This document shows positions 23,376 through 31,181 of a DNA stretch of 64,000 bases, one piece after another. The notes beneath the pieces were generated by a model. The model was not told where the DNA came from. It searched no databases and saw nothing but the letters and a program-made list of their open reading frames with translations. The position numbers and the translations under genes are program-made. Origin of the DNA: Streptomyces griseoloalbus. Its GTDB lineage: Bacteria > Actinomycetota > Actinomycetes > Streptomycetales > Streptomycetaceae. Location: contig BMUD01000022.1 in the NCBI GenBank assembly GCA_014650015.1, positions 59,295 to 123,294 of the forward strand, read 5' to 3'. Position 1 is the first letter of the stretch; the number at the start of each line of letters is the position of its first letter.

Positions 23376-24608
23376 TCAGTCGGCCGTCGGCCGCAGGGAC
23401 TCCCGGACCTTCGGCAGGATGTTCCTGATGTAGTCCTCGACAGCCGTGTCGAGACCGATGTCGTGCTGCGCCCGCTCGGACAGGTACCAGCGGTGCTCCA
23501 GGAGCTCGTGGTAGATCTCCGCCGCGTCCATGGGGCCGCGCAGCTCCGGCGGGACGGAACGCACGGTGGGCCGGAACACCTCCCGCACCCAGCGGTGGGC
23601 GAGGACTTCGGGGCGGGCGCCCAGGGGGTCGCCCGGGGCGTAGTCGTCCTGGGTGGCCATCCAGCTCTCCAGGTCGTTCAGCAGCCGCCTGGCCTGGTTC
23701 TCCTCGGCGTCCAGCCCGGTCAGGCGCAGCAGCTGCCGCTGGTGGTGGCCCGCGTCGACGACCTTGGGCACGAAGGTGACCGTGTCGCCGTTGGAGGCGT
23801 GCTCGATCTGCATCTCGGCCACGTCGAACCCGAGCTCGTTGAGGCGGCGGATGCGGCGCTCGATGTAGTGGTACTTGCCCGCCGGATAGACGGAGGTGCG
23901 GGTCAGCTCCTGCCACAGGCCGTGGTAGCGGGCGCAGATCTCGGTGCCGAACTCGATCGGGTCGACGGAGGGGTGCAGCGCCCCGGAGGCCTCCAGGTCC
24001 AGCAGCTCACCGCTGATGTTGACGCGCGCGAGATCGAGGTCGTACTCGCGCTGCCCGACGCTCAGTTCCGGGTGCAGGTCGCCGGTCTCGGCGTCCACGA
24101 GGTAGGCGGCGTAGGCGCCGGCGTCCCGCCGGAACAGCGTGTTGGACAGTGAGCAGTCGCCCCAGGCGAACCCGGCGAGGTGCAGCCGCACCAGCAGTAC
24201 GGCGAGCGCGTCCATCAGGCGGTGCATCGTCGCCGGCCGCAGCGTCGTCTCGAACATCGACCGGTACGGCATCGAGCCGCCGAGGTGGCGGGTGATCAGC
24301 ACGCTCTCCAGGGGCTCGCCGGCGGTGTCGGTGCGGCCGGTGACCACGGCGAGCGGATCCACCGCGGGGATGCCGATCCGGTCCAGGTCGCGCAGCAGCT
24401 CGTACTCGCGCAGCGCGGGCCGCTGGGCGAGCTCCTTCACCGCGATCACCTCGTCGCCGGCGCGCGCGTAGCGCACCACGTGCCGCGAGATGCCGCGCGG
24501 CAGCGGCACCAGGTACCGCTCCGGCCACTCCTCCAGCGGCAGGTGCCACGGCAGTTCCAACAGGAGCGCGGGATGCTCCGGGTTGGTGGCGTTGATCTGC
24601 AGTGCCAT
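23376..24608 (-). CDS. DUF4032 kinase-like protein
   Basis: 410 residues. The N-terminal 230 residues look like a small-kinase fold: V-I-A-V-K-E-L-A as the beta-3 lysine, W-G-D-C-S-L-S-N-T-L-F as a catalytic-loop-like motif and Y-L-V-D-A-E-T-G as a metal-loop-like motif. The rest is the DUF4032 C-terminal domain (H-R-W-V-R-E-V-F-R-P-T). It resembles lipopolysaccharide/aminoglycoside kinase-type folds; the substrate is unknown. Converges on the USP gene with a 19-base gap. Confidence 0.85.
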   Translation of the reverse strand: MALQINATNPEHPALLLELPWHLPLEEWPERYLVPLPRGISRHVVRYARAGDEVIAVKELAQRPALREYELLRDLDRIGIPAVDPLAVVTGRTDTAGEPLESVLITRHLGGSMPYRSMFETTLRPATMHRLMDALAVLLVRLHLAGFAWGDCSLSNTLFRRDAGAYAAYLVDAETGDLHPELSVGQREYDLDLARVNISGELLDLEASGALHPSVDPIEFGTEICARYHGLWQELTRTSVYPAGKYHYIERRIRRLNELGFDVAEMQIEHASNGDTVTFVPKVVDAGHHQRQLLRLTGLDAEENQARRLLNDLESWMATQDDYAPGDPLGARPEVLAHRWVREVFRPTVRSVPPELRGPMDAAEIYHELLEHRWYLSERAQHDIGLDTAVEDYIRNILPKVRESLRPTAD

Positions 24609-24649
24609 GGCTGGTGTGTCCTCGTCTCGTGGGCGGTCGTCACCTCACC

Positions 24650-25396
24650 CTATTGCGCCCGCTCCCGGGCCAGCCGTGCCGCGTCCCGCACGGACCCCTC
24701 GTGGACGGGACCGTGTCCGGGCAGCAGCAGGTCGCCGTCGAGCTTCGCCAGGACGTCCAGCGAGTCCAGGGCGGCCGCGCGCTCGTGGTGGAACATGTCC
24801 GGCAGCAGCTGCGGTCCCCGGATCCGTGAGGTGGGGTGACCGCTCACCAGGGCGTCGCCCGACACCACCGCTGCGCTGCCGGGCAGATGGAAGGCACAGT
24901 GCCCGTCGGTGTGCCCCGGCGTCGGCACCGGCACCGGCCGGCCGGGCAGATCGAGCGGCCCCGGGGCCGGGAACGCCTCGGGCGCGGTGACCGCCACGTC
25001 GGCCGTCCCGCCGGCGCGCAGGGCGTGCACCGCCCAGGGCGCCACGCCGGGACGCCAGGCGTTGCGCAGCACCTGACCGACGCCCACCTGGTGCAGGAAG
25101 TCCCGCCGGGCGTGCGGCACCTCGGCCTCGTGGGCGTACACGGGCGTGCCGTGGGTGGCGCGCAGGTACTGGGCGGATCCCAGGTGGTCGTTGTGGGCGT
25201 GGGTGATCAGCACGGCCGTCACCGCCTCGGGTGAACTCCCCACCTGTGCCAGCGAGTCCAGCAGCCGTTCGCGGTCGCCGGGGTAGCCGGTGTCGATCAG
25301 CGTGACGGCGTCGCCCTCGGTGAGGATCACCCAGTTGGTGCTCGGGCCGTGCACCAGGTAGGTGCCGTCCGCGACCTGTCGCACTGCTGCTCGCAT
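24650..25396 (-). CDS. MBL-fold metallo-hydrolase
   Basis: 248 residues with the metallo-beta-lactamase-fold signature T-H-A-H-N-D-H (H66, H68, D70, H71), the further ligands in G-H-T-D-G-H and V-S-G-D-A-L, and the final histidine in L-L-P-G-H-G-P. Likely a glyoxalase II- or lactonase-like dizinc hydrolase; substrate unknown. ATG 25396 with GGAACGG ahead. It lies between the acyltransferase and DUF4032 genes on the same strand with small gaps (50 and 41 bases), possibly one transcript. Confidence 0.88.
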   Translation of the reverse strand: MRAAVRQVADGTYLVHGPSTNWVILTEGDAVTLIDTGYPGDRERLLDSLAQVGSSPEAVTAVLITHAHNDHLGSAQYLRATHGTPVYAHEAEVPHARRDFLHQVGVGQVLRNAWRPGVAPWAVHALRAGGTADVAVTAPEAFPAPGPLDLPGRPVPVPTPGHTDGHCAFHLPGSAAVVSGDALVSGHPTSRIRGPQLLPDMFHHERAAALDSLDVLAKLDGDLLLPGHGPVHEGSVRDAARLARERAQ

Positions 25397-25446
25397 GACC
25401 GTTCCGTCGTTCCGTCGTTCCTGTCCGGCGGGAGAAGGAAAGCAGA

Positions 25447-26673
25447 TCACGGCGCGGACGGCGGCGGCGGGTCCGTCCGCGCGGGCGGGGTGCGCGGCTC
25501 CGGTCGCATCCCGAACAGGAACCGGGTCACGGCCGTCCTGCGCACCCCGTACTCGTAGAGGAGGAGGATCACCGCCAGCGAGGCGGCCACGATCACCGTG
25601 TACTTGACGGCCATCGGCGCGGACCAGCCGACCACACCGTAGGCGAGGGCGACCACGACCGGCTGGTGCAGCACGTACAACGGCAGGGCGGCGAGCGCGA
25701 GACGGGGCAGTAGCTTGGACCCGGCGCCGGAGCCCGGCCGCACGCCCGGGCGCCCGGGCCGGTCCAGCAGGCCGAGGATCGCGATCACCCAGCACCAGCC
25801 GGCCGCTCCGAACAGCGCCCGGGTCACCAGCGCGAACGGGCTCCACGCGGTGAACGGGTCGTCCCCGGCGACGAAGCCGGGCGCCGCCCCGGCGAACAGC
25901 ACCAGGCCGAGCACGCCCACGGGTATCGCGGCGCGGCGCGAGACCTCCCGGACCCGCTCGTCGTCCGCGAGGGCGAAACCCTGGGCGAAGAACAGCAGAT
26001 AGGCCCACCGGTTCCAGCCCGCGTAGTCCTCCTCCATGCCCAGCAGCGCGTTGACGGCGGCGAGCGGCAGCGCGGGGACGAGGAGCAGCGCCGGACGGCG
26101 CCGCAGAGCGGGGATCACCCGCTCGGCGGTGGCCGCCAGACGGGCGGCGACCGGGGCGAGCAGGAGACAGAAGGCGAGCAGCAGGACGACGAACCACAGA
26201 TGCCCGGTCTCGAAGTGGTCCCCCTCCAGGACGAAGGGGAAGTCGGCGGGGTCCGGGCGCACGGTCAGAAAGCGTGTCCAAAAACGCCCGTACGACTCGT
26301 CGTACCCGGGGTCGGCGGCGCGCAGCCGCAGCCACGGGGGGAGAGGGCACAGCACGACCGTCGCGAAGACCAGGGGGACGCCCAGCCGCAGCAGACGTTC
26401 CCGGGCGAATCCGCCGGGTCCGCGGCGGCGGATCGAGTGGCGGGCGCCGAGACCGGCGACGAGGAACAGCATCGGCATGGCCCACACCACGCCGAGCCCG
26501 GCGAGGACGGTGACGGCGTCCGTCGTCCGCGCGTTCTTGACGTAGAAGTCGTCGTCCGGGGAGAAGACCAGGGCGGCGTGGAAGAAGACCAGCCCGACGA
26601 CGACGAGGGCGCGCAGTACGTCGAGTTCGCCGCGCCGGCCGGGCGCCGCCGGCCGCTCCGTGTCCGCGCTCAT
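25447..26673 (-). CDS. Acyltransferase-3 family membrane protein
   Basis: 408 residues with about ten membrane helices. The N-terminal R-R-G-E-L-D-V-L-R-A-L-V-V-V-G-L-V-F-F-H carries the conserved early arginine and histidine of the acyltransferase-3/OafA superfamily. Residues 120-145 form an extracytoplasmic loop with W-T-R-F-L-T-V-R-P. Members O-acylate sugars, glycans or membrane lipids; acceptor unknown. ATG 26673 is chosen because GGGGAGGG precedes it closely; the open frame extends 22 codons further. Confidence 0.85.
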   Translation of the reverse strand: MSADTERPAAPGRRGELDVLRALVVVGLVFFHAALVFSPDDDFYVKNARTTDAVTVLAGLGVVWAMPMLFLVAGLGARHSIRRRGPGGFARERLLRLGVPLVFATVVLCPLPPWLRLRAADPGYDESYGRFWTRFLTVRPDPADFPFVLEGDHFETGHLWFVVLLLAFCLLLAPVAARLAATAERVIPALRRRPALLLVPALPLAAVNALLGMEEDYAGWNRWAYLLFFAQGFALADDERVREVSRRAAIPVGVLGLVLFAGAAPGFVAGDDPFTAWSPFALVTRALFGAAGWCWVIAILGLLDRPGRPGVRPGSGAGSKLLPRLALAALPLYVLHQPVVVALAYGVVGWSAPMAVKYTVIVAASLAVILLLYEYGVRRTAVTRFLFGMRPEPRTPPARTDPPPPSAP

Positions 26674-26756
26674 CGGCCCTCCCCGCCCGGTGCGGCCCAG
26701 TGTGGGGGAGCGGGACCGGGGAGGACAGGCTTCCGGCACGGGCGGGCGGCGGCGGG

Positions 26757-27395
26757 TCAGTTCACGTCGCGCGGGCGGAACTGGATGCTGATGCGGGGGC
26801 CGGTGGCGCGGGTGCTCTTGGGGACGGCGTGCTCCCAGGTGCGCTGGCAGGAGCCGCCCATCACGATGAGGTCGCCGTGGCCCAGCGGGCGGCGCACGGT
26901 GTCGCCGCCGCCCAAGGGCCGCAGCAGCAGATCACGGGGCGCCCCCACGGACAGGATGGCGACCATCGTGTCCTCGCGCGCGCCCCGGCCGATCCGGTCG
27001 CCGTGCCAGGCGACACTGTCCCGTCCGTCGCGGTAGTAGCACAGTCCGGCCGTGGCGAACGGTTCGCCCAGTTCGCCGGCGTAGTGCGCGCCGAGGGCGG
27101 CACGCGCCTCGGCCAGCACCGGGTGCGGCAGCGGGTCGTGGGCGCGGTAGTACGACAGCAGCCGGGGCACGTCCACGACCTGGTCGTACATCTGGCGCCG
27201 CTCCGCCCGCCACGGGACCTGAGCGGCCAGGTGCTCGAAGAGCGCGTCGGACCCGCCGAGCCATCCCGGCAGTACGTCGATCCAGGCGCCGCGGCCCAGC
27301 TCGGTGCGGCGCACCCCGTCGAGCGGGCCGAGCCGCAGCTCGTCGGCCTGGTCGAAGAGCGATCCCTGGAGCGCCGGGGGGTGGTGCGTGGTCAT
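26757..27395 (-). CDS. AlkB-family 2OG-Fe(II) dioxygenase (DNA/RNA repair type)
   Basis: 212 residues. The iron ligands are H131-x-D133 in A-W-H-G-D-R-I-G and H189 in W-E-H-A-V-P-K; the 2-oxoglutarate/substrate arginines are R201 and R207 in R-I-S-I-Q-F-R-P. The AlkB signature S-V-A-W-H-G-D is intact, so oxidative demethylation of alkylated bases is likely. A LexA-like box sits 22 bases ahead of the ATG (27417-27430), suggesting DNA-damage control. Divergent from the TetR gene at 27522. Confidence 0.9.
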   Translation of the reverse strand: MTTHHPPALQGSLFDQADELRLGPLDGVRRTELGRGAWIDVLPGWLGGSDALFEHLAAQVPWRAERRQMYDQVVDVPRLLSYYRAHDPLPHPVLAEARAALGAHYAGELGEPFATAGLCYYRDGRDSVAWHGDRIGRGAREDTMVAILSVGAPRDLLLRPLGGGDTVRRPLGHGDLIVMGGSCQRTWEHAVPKSTRATGPRISIQFRPRDVN

Positions 27396-27416
27396 GCAAC
27401 CAGCGTACCTCTTATT

Positions 27417-27430
27417 CGAAAATGTGTTCT
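27417..27430. promoter_or_regulatory. LexA-like SOS box upstream of alkB
   Basis: CGAAAATGTGTTCT matches the Gram-positive/actinobacterial SOS box CGAAC-N4-GTTCG except at two positions (A for C, T for G); with flanks it reads TCGAAA-ATGT-GTTCTA. It lies 22-35 bases before the AlkB start, where a LexA site would block transcription. Confidence 0.45.
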
Positions 27431-27472
27431 AGATCGGCCCGGCGCTGGATTCCCGGCTCCCGCGGCCTGTCG

Positions 27473-27495
27473 GATACAGCGGTGTATCGGATACA
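27473..27495. promoter_or_regulatory. Palindromic operator upstream of the TetR gene
   Basis: GATACA-GCGG-TGTATC (27473-27488) is a perfect inverted repeat, followed by a third half-site GATACA (27490-27495); TCGGATACA occurs twice 17 bases apart. It lies 27-49 bases ahead of the TetR ATG and is probably the autoregulatory operator. Confidence 0.6.
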
Positions 27496-27521
27496 TTCCT
27501 GCATCGAATGGGGGAGCGGAC

Positions 27522-28130
27522 ATGGCGGTGGGCGGTACGACCGGGCGCGTCACCAGGCGCCGGCTGCGTACGCGCGCGAATCTCCTGGAAGCGGCGTTCA
27601 CCGTCTTCGCCGCCAAGGGCTTCGGGCACGTCTCGATCGAGGAGGTCTGTGAGGCGGCCGGCTACACCAGAGGCGCCTTCTACTCCAACTTCGCCGGCCT
27701 GGACGAGCTGTTCTTCGCCCTGTACGTGGAGCGCGCCGAACTGATCGCGGAGCAGGTCGCCGGCGCGCTCGCCCTGGGCGGACCCGACCTGGACGTGGCC
27801 TCCGCCGTGGACCGCGTCACCGAGGTGCTCCTGCTCGACCGCGACTGGCTGCTGGTCAAGACCGACTTCCTGGTGCACGCCGCCCGCGACCCGGACGTGG
27901 CGCGCGGCCTGCTGGAACACCGGGCGCGACTGCGGGGGGCCATCGCCGACCGGCTGGCCCGGGCCCGCGGCCACACGGAACTGCCCGCCGTGCTCGGTGA
28001 CGTCGAAGGCGCCGCGCACGCCGTGGTCGCCGCCTACGACGGTGTCACCACCCAACTGCTGCTGGACCGGGACGCCGAGCGCGCCCGGGCCTGGCTGAAA
28101 CAACTGCTGACCGCGCTGCTCACCGGATGA
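27522..28130 (+). CDS. TetR-family repressor
   Basis: 202 residues. The N-terminal helix-turn-helix (about 12-60) reads R-A-N-L-L-E-A-A-F-T-V-F-A-A-K-G-F with recognition part Y-T-R-G-A-F-Y-S-N-F; the C-terminal 140 residues are a helical ligand/dimer domain. GGGGAG precedes ATG 27522. It is followed after 18 bases by the FAD dehydrogenase gene, so both form one unit probably repressed through the GATACA/TGTATC operator, the ligand being the dehydrogenase substrate or a related compound (inference). Confidence 0.88.
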   Translation: MAVGGTTGRVTRRRLRTRANLLEAAFTVFAAKGFGHVSIEEVCEAAGYTRGAFYSNFAGLDELFFALYVERAELIAEQVAGALALGGPDLDVASAVDRVTEVLLLDRDWLLVKTDFLVHAARDPDVARGLLEHRARLRGAIADRLARARGHTELPAVLGDVEGAAHAVVAAYDGVTTQLLLDRDAERARAWLKQLLTALLTG

Positions 28131-28148
28131 AGGAAGGGACGGATCGCC

Positions 28149-29822
28149 ATGGATGCCGACGTCATCGTCGTCGGAGCGGGTCTCGCGGGCCTGGTCGCGG
28201 CCCACGAGCTGACCAGCAGGGGCCGCAGGGTCGCCCTGGTCGACCAGGAGAACGCCGCCAACCTCGGCGGCCAGGCCTTCTGGTCCTTCGGCGGGCTGTT
28301 CCTGGTGGGCTCACCGGAACAGCGGCGCCTGGGCATCAAGGACTCCTTCGAGCTCGCCTGGAGCGACTGGCGGGGGAGTGCGGGCTTCGACCGGCTCGAC
28401 GACGAGGACTCCTGGGCGGTGCGCTGGGCGCGCGCCTACGTCGAATGGGCGGCGGGGGAGAAGCGCTCCTGGCTGAACGGCCATGGCATCACCTTCCTGC
28501 CCACCGTCGGCTGGGCCGAGCGCGGCGACCTCCGCGCGGACGGCCACGGCAACACCGTGCCCCGCTTCCACATCGCCTGGGGCACCGGAACCGGCGTTGT
28601 CGAACCCTTCGTCCGCCACGCCCGGCAGGCCTCGCGCGACGGACTGCTCACCTTCCACCACCGCCACCGTGTCGACGAACTGGTCGTCGAGGGCGGCACC
28701 GCCCGCGGAGTACGCGGCACCGTGCTGGCCCCCGACGAGTCACCGCGCGGCGTCGCCTCCAGCCGCGAGGAGACCGGCGCGTTCGAACTCACCGCCCAGG
28801 CCGTGATCGTCACCAGCGGCGGCATCGGCGCCGACCACGACATCGTCCGCCGGTACTGGCCCGAGCGGCTGGGCACCCCGCCCCGCGAGATGGTCACCGG
28901 AGTCCCGGCCTACGTCGACGGGCGGATGCTGGACATCAGCGCCCGCGCGGGTGCGCGGCTGGTCAACCGGGACCGCATGTGGCACTACACCGAGGGCCTG
29001 CGCAACTGGGACCCGATCTGGCCCGGCCACGGCATCCGCATCCTGCCCGGACCGTCCTCGATGTGGTTCGACGCCCGCGGCCGCCGTCTGCCCGAGCCCT
29101 GTCTGCCCGGCTACGACACCCTGGGCACGCTGAGGCACCTGCGCACCACCGAGGACATCGCCGGGCACGACCACTCCTGGTTCGTCCTCACCCAGAAGAT
29201 CATCGAGAAGGAGTTCGCCCTGTCGGGCTCCGAGCAGAATCCCGACATCACCGCCAAGGACCGGGCCGCGTTCCTGCGCGAACGCGTGCTGGGCAAGGGT
29301 GCCCCCGGACCGGTGGACGCCTTCCTGCGCAAGGGCGCGGACTTCGTGACCGCCCCCACCGTGGAACAGCTCGTCGAGAAGATGAACGCCCTCACCGACG
29401 AGCCCCTGCTCGACGCGGCCGTCGTACGGCGGCAGATCGAGGCCCGCGACCTGCAGTTGGCCAACACCTACAGCAAGGACGCCCAGGTGCAGGGCATCCG
29501 GAACGCCCGCCGCTACCTCGGCGACCGCCTCGGCCGCGTCGCCACCCCGCACCGCATCCTCGACCCGGCGGCCGGCCCGCTGATCGGCGTCAAGCTGCAC
29601 ATCCTCACCCGCAAGACGCTCGGCGGCATCCAGACCGACCTCGACTCCCGGGCGCTGGGCGCCGACGGGCAACCGGTCGAGGGGCTGTACGCGGCGGGCG
29701 AGGTGGCCGGCTTCGGAGGCGGCGGCGTGCACGGCTACAACGCCCTGGAGGGCACCTTCCTCGGCGGCTGCCTCTTCTCGGGACGGGCGGCGGGACGGGC
29801 GGCGGCGGAGCAGACGGCGTAG
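28149..29822 (+). CDS. FAD-binding dehydrogenase (KstD/fumarate-reductase-like)
   Basis: 557 residues. The N-terminal Rossmann motif is V-I-V-V-G-A-G-L-A-G-L-V-A-A; a second FAD contact is N-L-G-G-Q-A-F-W-S-F-G-G, and the C-terminal FAD motif is G-E-V-A-G-F-G-G-G-G-V-H-G-Y-N-A-L. This pattern fits the FAD-dependent oxidoreductase 2 group, which contains 3-ketosteroid delta-1-dehydrogenases and fumarate reductase flavoproteins; the actual substrate is unknown. GGAAGG about nine bases ahead of ATG 28149. Coexpressed with the upstream TetR gene. Confidence 0.88.
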   Translation: MDADVIVVGAGLAGLVAAHELTSRGRRVALVDQENAANLGGQAFWSFGGLFLVGSPEQRRLGIKDSFELAWSDWRGSAGFDRLDDEDSWAVRWARAYVEWAAGEKRSWLNGHGITFLPTVGWAERGDLRADGHGNTVPRFHIAWGTGTGVVEPFVRHARQASRDGLLTFHHRHRVDELVVEGGTARGVRGTVLAPDESPRGVASSREETGAFELTAQAVIVTSGGIGADHDIVRRYWPERLGTPPREMVTGVPAYVDGRMLDISARAGARLVNRDRMWHYTEGLRNWDPIWPGHGIRILPGPSSMWFDARGRRLPEPCLPGYDTLGTLRHLRTTEDIAGHDHSWFVLTQKIIEKEFALSGSEQNPDITAKDRAAFLRERVLGKGAPGPVDAFLRKGADFVTAPTVEQLVEKMNALTDEPLLDAAVVRRQIEARDLQLANTYSKDAQVQGIRNARRYLGDRLGRVATPHRILDPAAGPLIGVKLHILTRKTLGGIQTDLDSRALGADGQPVEGLYAAGEVAGFGGGGVHGYNALEGTFLGGCLFSGRAAGRAAAEQTA

Positions 29823-29838
29823 GGCGCATCGATGTGAC

Positions 29839-29870
29839 GGCCCGCCCCTCACTCCTGGAGGAGGCGGGCC
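29839..29870. terminator. Hairpin at a convergent gene junction
   Basis: Perfect 8-base arms GGCCCGCC (29839-29846) and GGCGGGCC (29863-29870) between the FAD dehydrogenase stop and the end of the DUF488 gene; the second arm lies within the DUF488 coding end. Confidence 0.4.
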
Positions 29871-30199
29871 AGCACCTCGGCGTGGCTGCGTTCCGGATCC
29901 TTGGACGCGGTCAGCAGCGTCACCGGGCCCTTCCCCGTCAACTCGCGTACGTGATCCAGGAGTTCGGCGGCCTCGGGAGCGGCGAGCTCCACCTCGTAGC
30001 GCTCGCGGAACTCCTCGTACGGCCGGTCGTCCGCGTGGTACCAGCGGCGCAGCTCGGTCGACGGGGTCAGCCCCTTGGGCCACTCGTCCACCCGCGCCGC
30101 GTCCTTCGCCAGACCGCGCGGCCACAACCGGTCGACCAGGACACGGACCCCGTCGTCCGGCTCGGGCGGTTCGTAGACACGGCGCACGCGCACGCTCAT
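29849..30199 (-). CDS. DUF488 family protein
   Basis: 116 residues with the DUF488 signature: R-V-Y-E-P-P-E-P-D-D-G-V-R-V-L-V-D-R-L-W-P-R-G at 7-29, F-R-E-R-Y-E near the middle and L-L-T-A-S-K-D-P in the C-terminal part (rhodanese-like position, lacking a cysteine). The family is widespread and its biochemical role is unsettled. Convergent with the FAD dehydrogenase and divergent from the DUF6098 gene. Confidence 0.88.
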   Translation of the reverse strand: MSVRVRRVYEPPEPDDGVRVLVDRLWPRGLAKDAARVDEWPKGLTPSTELRRWYHADDRPYEEFRERYEVELAAPEAAELLDHVRELTGKGPVTLLTASKDPERSHAEVLARLLQE

Positions 30200-30296
30200 G
30201 ATCGACCCCTTCCGGCGCGGTCCCGCGAGCGAGCCTACTGCGGCGCACGGGACCGGGCACGGCGAGCGGGGCGCACGGCCGCCGCACGGAGGGCCT

Positions 30297-30321
30297 GATT
30301 CCGTTCCCGTCGGGCGGGTAC
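30297..30321 (+). promoter_or_regulatory. Candidate SigB-type promoter for the DUF6098 gene
   Basis: GATT (30297-30300), 15-base spacer, GGGTAC (30316-30321), 39 bases ahead of the ATG at 30361; GGAGGGAGG follows as ribosome binding site. Confidence 0.45.
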
Positions 30322-30360
30322 TTCGTCCGCCTGACGCCGTGCCGTGGAGGGAGGCCGCTC

Positions 30361-30810
30361 ATGGAGGCATCGGACGATCTGCCCGTCGTCGGCACACTCG
30401 CCGAGCTCACCGCACTGGTCGAGCGTGACCGGGGACTGTACGTCCGCTGGTCCCGCGGTCCGGCGATCGATCTGGGCAGGGCGTCCAGCGTCGACGACCT
30501 GACGGGCGTGTCCATGCCGGGCCTGTCCGCGAACCCCCTCGACGTGGAGCGGTGGTGGCAGGAGCGGCCGGTGGAGTTGTGGGTGGCCCGCCGGCTGTAC
30601 GACTACGAACATCTCCCGCGCGAGAAGGGGCCCGGCATCCGGTGCTGGGTGCTCAAGGGCCGGGAGAACGGCCGGGGCCCCGACAACGAGCCACTGGTCG
30701 CCGACGTCCGTCCGCTGTGCTGGATCGACCCCGCCGTGATCGACGAGGCGCGGGCGGAAGTGGCCCACCAGGACGGTCCCTGGGGGCCACTGCGCAGGAC
30801 GGGCGGCTGA
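30361..30810 (+). CDS. DUF6098 family protein
   Basis: 149-residue soluble protein, typical for DUF6098: L-Y-V-R-W-S-R-G-P at about 27-35, L-S-A-N-P-L-D-V-E-R-W-W near residue 60, and C-W-V-L-K-G-R-E-x-G-R-G-P-D-N-E-P-L in the centre. Function unknown. GGAGGGAGG seven bases before the ATG. The upstream SigB-type promoter places it in the stress regulon (inference). Its end lies 9 bases from the end of the convergent WhiB-like gene. Confidence 0.8.
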   Translation: MEASDDLPVVGTLAELTALVERDRGLYVRWSRGPAIDLGRASSVDDLTGVSMPGLSANPLDVERWWQERPVELWVARRLYDYEHLPREKGPGIRCWVLKGRENGRGPDNEPLVADVRPLCWIDPAVIDEARAEVAHQDGPWGPLRRTGG

Positions 30811-30819
30811 GGCGCCCGC

Positions 30820-31077
30820 TCAGGAACCGCCGCCGGCCCGCCGTGCGCCGGCGCGCCGCTTCAGCGCACGCCGCTCCGTCTCGTTCGTGCCGCCCCACAC
30901 TCCGATGGACTGCCCCGTTTCCAGTGCCCATTCCAGGCACTGCTCCCGCACGGGGCAGCGCCGGCACACCGCCTTGGCCTGTTCCGCCTGTACCAGGGCC
31001 GGCCCGGAGGTGCCGATCGGGAAGAAGAGGTCGGGATCCTCGGTCCTGCAGGCCGCGCTGTTCCGCCAGTTGTCCAT
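30820..31077 (-). CDS. WhiB-like iron-sulfur transcription regulator
   Basis: 85 residues. Four cluster-binding cysteines, C10, C38, C41 and C47 (C-R-R-C-P-V-R-E-Q-C), are followed by the turn G-V-W-G-G and a basic C-terminal tail (R-A-L-K-R-R-A-G-A-R-R). Wbl proteins hold a [4Fe-4S] cluster and usually act by binding region 4 of the main sigma factor. It is monocistronic and upstream DNA to 31181 holds its promoter. I cannot assign it to a specific Wbl paralogue. Confidence 0.92.
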   Translation of the reverse strand: MDNWRNSAACRTEDPDLFFPIGTSGPALVQAEQAKAVCRRCPVREQCLEWALETGQSIGVWGGTNETERRALKRRAGARRAGGGS

Positions 31078-31181
31078 CGAAAGTCACCTGTGATCGGAGT
31101 GGATACGCACCTTGTGGGATGCCTGACTCCCAGTCGGGTCACCTGTCGGCAGACGCTGAAACAGCGGAACCGCGCGGGGCG

